Shown piece after piece: positions 53,614 to 57,943 of a stretch of DNA of 57,943 bases. The position numbers and the translations under genes were made by a program. This DNA comes from UCB3 sp964415605. GTDB taxonomy: Bacteria > Chloroflexota > Anaerolineae > Epilineales > Epilineaceae. Position 1 is the first letter of the stretch. Every line of letters begins with the position of its first letter. Location: positions 1 through 57,943 of the forward strand of contig CAYQBA010000002.1 in NCBI GenBank assembly GCA_964415605.1, in the 5' to 3' direction. The notes below the pieces were generated by a model. The model had not been told where the DNA came from. It did not search any database and worked only from the letters and a program-made list of their open reading frames with translations.

Positions 53614-54174
53614 TCAGTCGTCGTCGTCGTCCCCTTCGCCCTCTTCATCACCGCCGCCACCGCGCCCGCGCTCGCCGTTGCCCTCCTCGCCGCCGCCGAC
53701 GGCGCTTGCTCCAGAGGGCTGCGCGTAGGCGCTTGCCGCGCCGTCCCGATAGACCAGGGAGCCGCCGCTATGACCCACCTGCCAGCCCACGGCGACGAGG
53801 CCGAGCGCCGCGGCGAGGCCGAGGCCCCGCGCCGCGCCCCCGAGGGCGCCCGGCGCCATGCCCACGACAAGGACGATGAGCGTCGCCCCCGCCAGCAGCA
53901 CGAAGCGCTCGGCGCCTTCTTCGTGCTCGTGGATCGCGGACTCGCTGACGACCGACTCGACCTGCTCCTCCTCTCGGCTGCCGGTCTGCTCGGCGACCCA
54001 GCCACTGACAAGCAAGGCTGCGCCGAGGGCAACCACGAGCAGCCAGGACTGACGGGCGACGGTGCCGCGTCGGATGGCCCACGCCGTCACGAGGGCGACG
54101 AGCGGCAGCAGCATCGCAAAGACGATCGGGAAGTGCACGACGGCCGGATGGAGGGGATCGGGAATCGGGAACAT
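53614..54174 (-). CDS. DUF2231-like membrane protein
   Basis: The 186-residue protein begins MFPIPDPLHPAVVHFPIVFA, the HPxxVHFP signature of DUF2231. Four hydrophobic helices follow (MLLPLVALVTAWAI, LLVVALGAALLVSGW, FVLLAGATLIVLVVGM and GLAAALGLVAVGWQVG). An acidic Gly/Glu/Asp tail ends the chain. DUF2231 proteins are often linked to heme or redox membrane proteins. AGGAGA precedes the ATG. It is divergent from the LuxR-type regulator. Confidence 0.82.
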   Translation of the reverse strand: MFPIPDPLHPAVVHFPIVFAMLLPLVALVTAWAIRRGTVARQSWLLVVALGAALLVSGWVAEQTGSREEEQVESVVSESAIHEHEEGAERFVLLAGATLIVLVVGMAPGALGGAARGLGLAAALGLVAVGWQVGHSGGSLVYRDGAASAYAQPSGASAVGGGEEGNGERGRGGGGDEEGEGDDDDD

Positions 54175-54331
54175 GGTGCTCTCCTGTGGACAACCCCGTG
54201 GGGCGCTGTGGTGTGCTCCCCGGATCGGGAGTCGCGAGGAAAGCCTAGCCGGGCAAGCCGGACTTGACATCCGGCACTCGACGTGATTCCCTTCACCTCC
54301 GGCAAATGACGGATCCCTCCGCACGAAGGCC

Positions 54332-54880
54332 ATGCACGAGACTGAGTCGCGACGAATCCAGATCCTGCTTCTGCTGATGCTCGCCGCCGGCGGAGTGGCG
54401 GACCTGGTGCTCGACGCTCCGACCGATCTGCTGCAGCCGCACGCACTGTTGGAGATCGGGCTCATCGCCGCCAGCGTCGGCACGGCAACCTACCTGATGT
54501 GGCGCTGGCGCGGCACGGAGCGCGACCTGGCCCGCGCCCGATCGAGCCTCGCGCGGCTCGACGCGGAGCGCGAGACATGGAAGCGCGGCGCGGCCGCGGC
54601 GCTCCTGGGTCTCGGCAAGGCGATCGATGCCCAGTTCGAGCACTGGGGCCTGACCCCGACCGAGCGTGAGATCGCACTGCTGCTGCTCAAGGGTCACGCG
54701 CTCAAGGAGATCGCCGCGGCGACCCATCGCAGCGAGCGCACCGTACGCCAGCATGCCGTGGCGATCTACGGCAAGTCCGGCCTCGCCGGACGGGCCGAGC
54801 TGGCCGGCTTCTTCCTCGACCACCTCGACCTGCCGGCCCGGCGGCCATCCGAGCCCGGCGAGGCCGGCGAGGCCGGCTGA
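54332..54880 (+). CDS. Membrane-anchored LuxR-type transcriptional regulator
   Basis: The 182-residue protein has two N-terminal membrane helices (QILLLLMLAAGGVADLVL and IGLIAASVGTATYLMW), a short coiled coil (about 62-90) and a C-terminal LuxR HTH (about 110-165) with LTPTEREIALLLLKG and the recognition helix in RSERTVRQHAVAIYGK. It lacks a receiver domain. It is divergent from the DUF2231 gene and may control it; that is inference from position. Confidence 0.8.
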   Translation: MHETESRRIQILLLLMLAAGGVADLVLDAPTDLLQPHALLEIGLIAASVGTATYLMWRWRGTERDLARARSSLARLDAERETWKRGAAAALLGLGKAIDAQFEHWGLTPTEREIALLLLKGHALKEIAAATHRSERTVRQHAVAIYGKSGLAGRAELAGFFLDHLDLPARRPSEPGEAGEAG

Positions 54881-54987
54881 CCCAGGACAGCTCGGGCCGG
54901 GGCGGGCGGCGCCGCGCTTGAGCATCCCCATGGTCTGGCCTCATGGCCCGTGCTAAGGTTGACCACTCGCCAACGGAGGTGCAACCG

Positions 54988-57084
54988 ATGGAGCCGACGG
55001 ACAGCAGGCCACCGACCGCCAGTGTTCGGGAGGTGGTGGACCACTACTTCGGGCAGGCGGTGGTCGACCCCTACCGCTGGATGGAGGAGCCGGGCAGCGA
55101 GGGGCTGGCCGCGTGGCTGCGGCAACAGGACCGGCACACGCGGGGCTTCCTGGAGCAGTTGCCGGGGACCCGGGAGCTCTTGGCGCGGCTCGCCGAGGTC
55201 AGCAACGCGGGGGATCGTGTCTGGCCCATCCAACGGCGCGGCGAGCGCTGGTTTTACTTGAAGTTGGCGCAGGGCGACGAGAACGTGAAGCTCTGCACGC
55301 GCGACGGTCTGACCGGCCCGGAGCGCGTCCTGGTGGACACGGAGGCCGAAGACGATGGCGCACACCGCTCGATCACGGTCTTCGACGCGTCCCACGATGG
55401 CAAGCTCGTGGCCTACCTCGTGTCGCCCAGCGGTTCGGAGTACGGCAGCCTGCGCGTGCTGGACGTGGAGAGCGGCCATCACCTGCCCGACCGCATCGAG
55501 CGGACGCGCTGGGATGCCGGCCCCTGGCTGCCGGGCGACGGTGCCTTCACCTACCAGCGCTTCCCGGACCTGCCGGACGACGCGCCGCCCACCGATCGGC
55601 TCCGCGGTGTGCGGGTCTATCGGCACACCCTGGGCAGCGACCCGGCGACCGACCGGCCGTTCTTCGGCTGGGATGTCAGCCCGCACTACCGCTTCGGGGA
55701 TCGGATGCTGCCTTTCGTCAGCCTGCCGGAAGGCGCGCGTCATGCCATCGGCATGGTCTTCTCGGGCGTCAGCCCCAACAAGGCCTACTACCTGGCGCCG
55801 GTGGAGTCGCTGCACGAGGACCCGGTCCCCTGGCGCCGGATCGCGAGTCTGGAGGACGAGGTCGGCGATCTGGCCATCCACGGCGACGCGGTGTACCTGC
55901 TGACCTACAAGGACGCACCGCGCTACAAGGTCACGCGCACCCGCCTGGACCAGCCGGATCCGGCCCGCGCCGAGACGGTGTGGGGCGAGACGGAGGCGAT
56001 CGTGGAGGGCATCGCCGCGGCCCGCGACGCGCTGTACGTGCAGGTCCGCGAGGCCGGCGTCAAACGCCTCCACCGGGTCGACTACGTCACCCTGGCCGCG
56101 GAGCCGATCGCGCTCGACGCCGACGATTCGGCCTCGCTCGAGGTGGCCGATGTTGCCCACGACGGCCTTCTGTTCAGCGTCAGCTCGTGGACGAGATCGC
56201 CGGCCATCTATGCCTTCGAGCCGGGCCGCGGGCCGGCCAGAGACACGGGCCTGGTCGCGCCGGCGGCGGTGGACATGTCCGGCATCCAGACGCTGCGGGT
56301 CAGCGTGGCCAGCCATGACGGGGCGATGGTGCCCCTGGTGATCCTGCACCAACGCGGCCTGGCCCTTGACGGCAGCCACCCGGCCCTGCTGCACGGCTAC
56401 GGAGCCTACGGATCGACCCTGACCTCGCCCGGGTTCAGCCCGCATCTCCTGCCCTGGCTGGAGCGGGGCGGCGTGTATGCCATCGCCGGCGTCCGGGGCG
56501 GCGGCGAGCATGGCGAGGCCTGGCACTTGGCCGGCAAGGAGGCGACCAAGCCCAACACCTGGAAGGACTTTATCGCCTGCGCGGAGTACCTGGTGCGGGC
56601 CGGCTACACCCGCCCCGAGCGCCTGGCCGGCGAGGGCAGCAGCGCCGGCGGCCTCCTCATCGCCAACGCCATCGTCGAGCGGCCCGAGCTCTTCGCCGCG
56701 GCCATCGTCAACGTCGGCCTGACCAATGCGCTGCGGATGGAGACGACCGCCAACGGTGTGCCGAACATCCCCGAGTTCGGCACCCACACCACCGAGGCGG
56801 GCTTCAGGGCCCTGTTGGCCATGGACGCCTACCACAAGGTCCGGCCCGGCGTGAGCTACCCGGCCGTCCTGTTCACGCACGGCATCACCGACCCGCGGGT
56901 GGAGCCTTGGTTTGCCGCCAAGATGGCCGCTCAGCTCCAGCGCTGCACGGACGGCGACCGACCGGTGCTGTTGCGGATCGACTACGACGCCGGGCATGGC
57001 CTGGGCAGCACCAAGTCCCAGCGGAACGGCCGGATGGCGGACATCTACGCCTTCCTGTTCGACCAGCTTGGCGGCCGGGCCTGA
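54988..57084 (+). CDS. Prolyl oligopeptidase family serine peptidase (S9)
   Basis: The 698-residue cytoplasmic peptidase has an N-terminal DPYRWMEEPGSEGLAAWLRQ, a seven-bladed propeller (about 70-400) and a C-terminal alpha/beta-hydrolase domain. The catalytic triad is visible: Ser552 in GEGSSAGGLL, Asp635 in HGITDPRV and His670 in DAGHG. GGVYAIAGVRGGGEHGEAWH and RIDYDAGHG are family marks. It is expected to cut short peptides after proline, or as oligopeptidase B-like. GGAGGT lies seven nt before the ATG; an upstream ATG at 54943 is rejected. Confidence 0.93.
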   Translation: MEPTDSRPPTASVREVVDHYFGQAVVDPYRWMEEPGSEGLAAWLRQQDRHTRGFLEQLPGTRELLARLAEVSNAGDRVWPIQRRGERWFYLKLAQGDENVKLCTRDGLTGPERVLVDTEAEDDGAHRSITVFDASHDGKLVAYLVSPSGSEYGSLRVLDVESGHHLPDRIERTRWDAGPWLPGDGAFTYQRFPDLPDDAPPTDRLRGVRVYRHTLGSDPATDRPFFGWDVSPHYRFGDRMLPFVSLPEGARHAIGMVFSGVSPNKAYYLAPVESLHEDPVPWRRIASLEDEVGDLAIHGDAVYLLTYKDAPRYKVTRTRLDQPDPARAETVWGETEAIVEGIAAARDALYVQVREAGVKRLHRVDYVTLAAEPIALDADDSASLEVADVAHDGLLFSVSSWTRSPAIYAFEPGRGPARDTGLVAPAAVDMSGIQTLRVSVASHDGAMVPLVILHQRGLALDGSHPALLHGYGAYGSTLTSPGFSPHLLPWLERGGVYAIAGVRGGGEHGEAWHLAGKEATKPNTWKDFIACAEYLVRAGYTRPERLAGEGSSAGGLLIANAIVERPELFAAAIVNVGLTNALRMETTANGVPNIPEFGTHTTEAGFRALLAMDAYHKVRPGVSYPAVLFTHGITDPRVEPWFAAKMAAQLQRCTDGDRPVLLRIDYDAGHGLGSTKSQRNGRMADIYAFLFDQLGGRA

Positions 57085-57119
57085 GCCGTCGGCACATGCG
57101 ACGAGGGGGCGTTGCACAC

Positions 57120-57330
57120 ACCGGTGCACGGGCAGCCACTGCTGCCGGCGGCCCCGTGCCACGAGGTCGCGGCGCAGATCGTGCTGATGGCGTTCCCGCA
57201 CCGCGTGGCGCATGCCGGCGGTACGATCGAGCGCGAGTGCGCCGTCGGCAACGGACGGTTGGACCGGTGTTTGCGCTACGGGCCGGACACGTTCGCGTTC
57301 GAGCCGAACGTATGGCATGACGGGCGGCGG
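57120..57330 (+). pseudogene. Relic of a PD-(D/E)XK-type C-terminal domain (AAA-ATPase-like family), copy 2
   Basis: The frame reads EVAAQIVLMAFPHRVAHAGG, then ERECAVGNGRLDRCLRYGPD and TFAFEPNVWHDGRR. Functional members have FELKVW at the end, the catalytic ExK; here it is FEPNVW, so the lysine is lost. The region resembles 44464-44600. No N-terminal ATPase is present. Confidence 0.55.
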
Positions 57331-57747
57331 CGATGGGACCGGTGGCGCCGACGGCCGGAGCGGGCGCCGCGAGGGCGTTCGAGAGCCTCAACGGTGGTCC
57401 GGTGGGCTCGGGAGCGTGCGGCGGGCCGTTAGCGGGGTCGTGTGGGGCGGTCCGGCGTGGTGGCGGCGGCGCGGAGAAGCGATTGACGCGGGGGTGGGCG
57501 GGGTGTATGCTGGCGGGCGTGGGATTCAATTGCCTTCCCCCAGCTCGCGGGCGGCGTCGGCAATCGCGTTGATCCTGCCGGTCGGGGCACCTGCAACACT
57601 CACGGGGCAGTTACCAAATACAATCCTGGCATCCGTATCCCCCCCCATATCTTTCGGCGGGCCCGGCGCGTTTAAGCAGGGTGCACGACGCCGCGACCAC
57701 CTGGAGCCCGGCGCCCGCCGGCCCGTCGCAGCGAGAGGAGTCCCGCG
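57331..57747. other. Intergenic region without a recognised gene
   Basis: About 415 bp with no recognised gene. TACAAT at 57619-57624 could be a -10 box for the next gene, without a good -35. Confidence 0.4.
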
Positions 57748-57943
57748 ATGTCCGGCTTACCCGAACCCCCGCGGCCCGACACACGGCGCTCCGGCTGGTT
57801 CCTGGCGCTGTACCCGCGCCTCTCGCGGCGCGCGCGGCGGCGGCTGGCGGCGCTGATGGTCGCGGCGGCGATCGTGGCCCAACCGCTGGCGGGCCACGCG
57901 CGCGGCGATCGCGAGAGCAGCGGGGCGGGCGGCAACTTCCGCG
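57748..57943 (+). CDS. N-terminus of a secreted protein (partial)
   Basis: An ATG follows GAGAGGAG by 7 nt and opens a frame to the window end (65 codons). It has an Arg-rich start (RLSRRARRRLAALMV), a hydrophobic core and a likely signal cleavage after AGHARG. Nothing beyond the signal peptide can be said. Confidence 0.65.
   Translation, partial: MSGLPEPPRPDTRRSGWFLALYPRLSRRARRRLAALMVAAAIVAQPLAGHARGDRESSGAGGNFR

Noticed and set aside
54264..54269. TTGACA upstream of the LuxR-type gene
   Set aside because: No acceptable -10 hexamer lies 16-18 nt downstream, so I did not call a promoter.

Overview
The window is 57.9 kb of very GC-rich DNA with two assembly gaps (10 N at 19895-19904 and 100 N at 53035-53134). 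The gene content fits an uncultured member of the Chloroflexota. It has large secreted proteins with dockerin, cohesin, parallel beta-helix and VWA modules, Pro/Thr-rich linkers, and short hydrophobic tails of the type FLP/YLP-x-x-x-(K/R). It also has a zinc-ribbon transposase-like protein and a DUF4058 protein. The phylum is an inference from style; no rRNA or tRNA gene was seen.

Region 1 (1-14181) is mostly housekeeping. It holds a phosphonate/phosphite-type ABC importer (phnD, phnC and the first codons of a further gene), a cystathionine gamma-synthase-type PLP enzyme followed by ubiE/menG, a ferritin-VIT1 fusion, and a Chloroflexota-style lipoprotein. A hybrid histidine kinase (PAS-HisKA-HATPase-REC-REC-Hpt) overlaps nhaA by 4 nt. 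An ABC-2 exporter is transcribed from a near-consensus promoter through a ~390-nt structured leader that looks like an attenuator. A cupin and a conserved hypothetical protein follow.

Region 2 (14283-31560) holds large proteins: an alpha-2-macroglobulin with an intact CxEQ thioester and a C-terminal dockerin-cohesin pair, the SMC protein, a secreted HExxH metallopeptidase, and a 1920-residue beta-helix protein ending at a 16-bp perfect hairpin terminator.

Region 3 (31600-38502) holds a cytochrome P450, a MOSC protein, a site-2 protease and two tandem GT39-like multi-pass membrane proteins.

Region 4 (38686-53163) is accessory DNA. It has a VapBC-like toxin-antitoxin pair and a diversity-generating retroelement (DGR): reverse transcriptase, Avd, and a target that joins an effector-associated-like N-terminal domain, a TIR domain and an FGE/sulfatase-modifying-factor domain with a C-terminal variable repeat. 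Around it lie relics: a second effector-associated N-terminus, pieces duplicated from the VWA gene region, PD-(D/E)XK-like C-terminal fragments and a PLD-helicase N-terminal fragment. A secreted operon (HExxH protein, small secreted protein, VWA protein), a DUF4058 protein and a transposase-like protein complete it. No template repeat was found, so the DGR may be decayed or use a distant template.

Region 5 (53614-57943) holds a DUF2231 membrane protein divergent from a membrane-anchored LuxR-type regulator, a prolyl oligopeptidase-family serine peptidase, another PD-(D/E)XK relic, and the start of a secreted protein that runs off the right edge.

Several promoters share an extended -10 of the form TGCTAnnAT or TGCTATACT. 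The smc promoter is placed so close to its GTG that the mRNA is probably leaderless.
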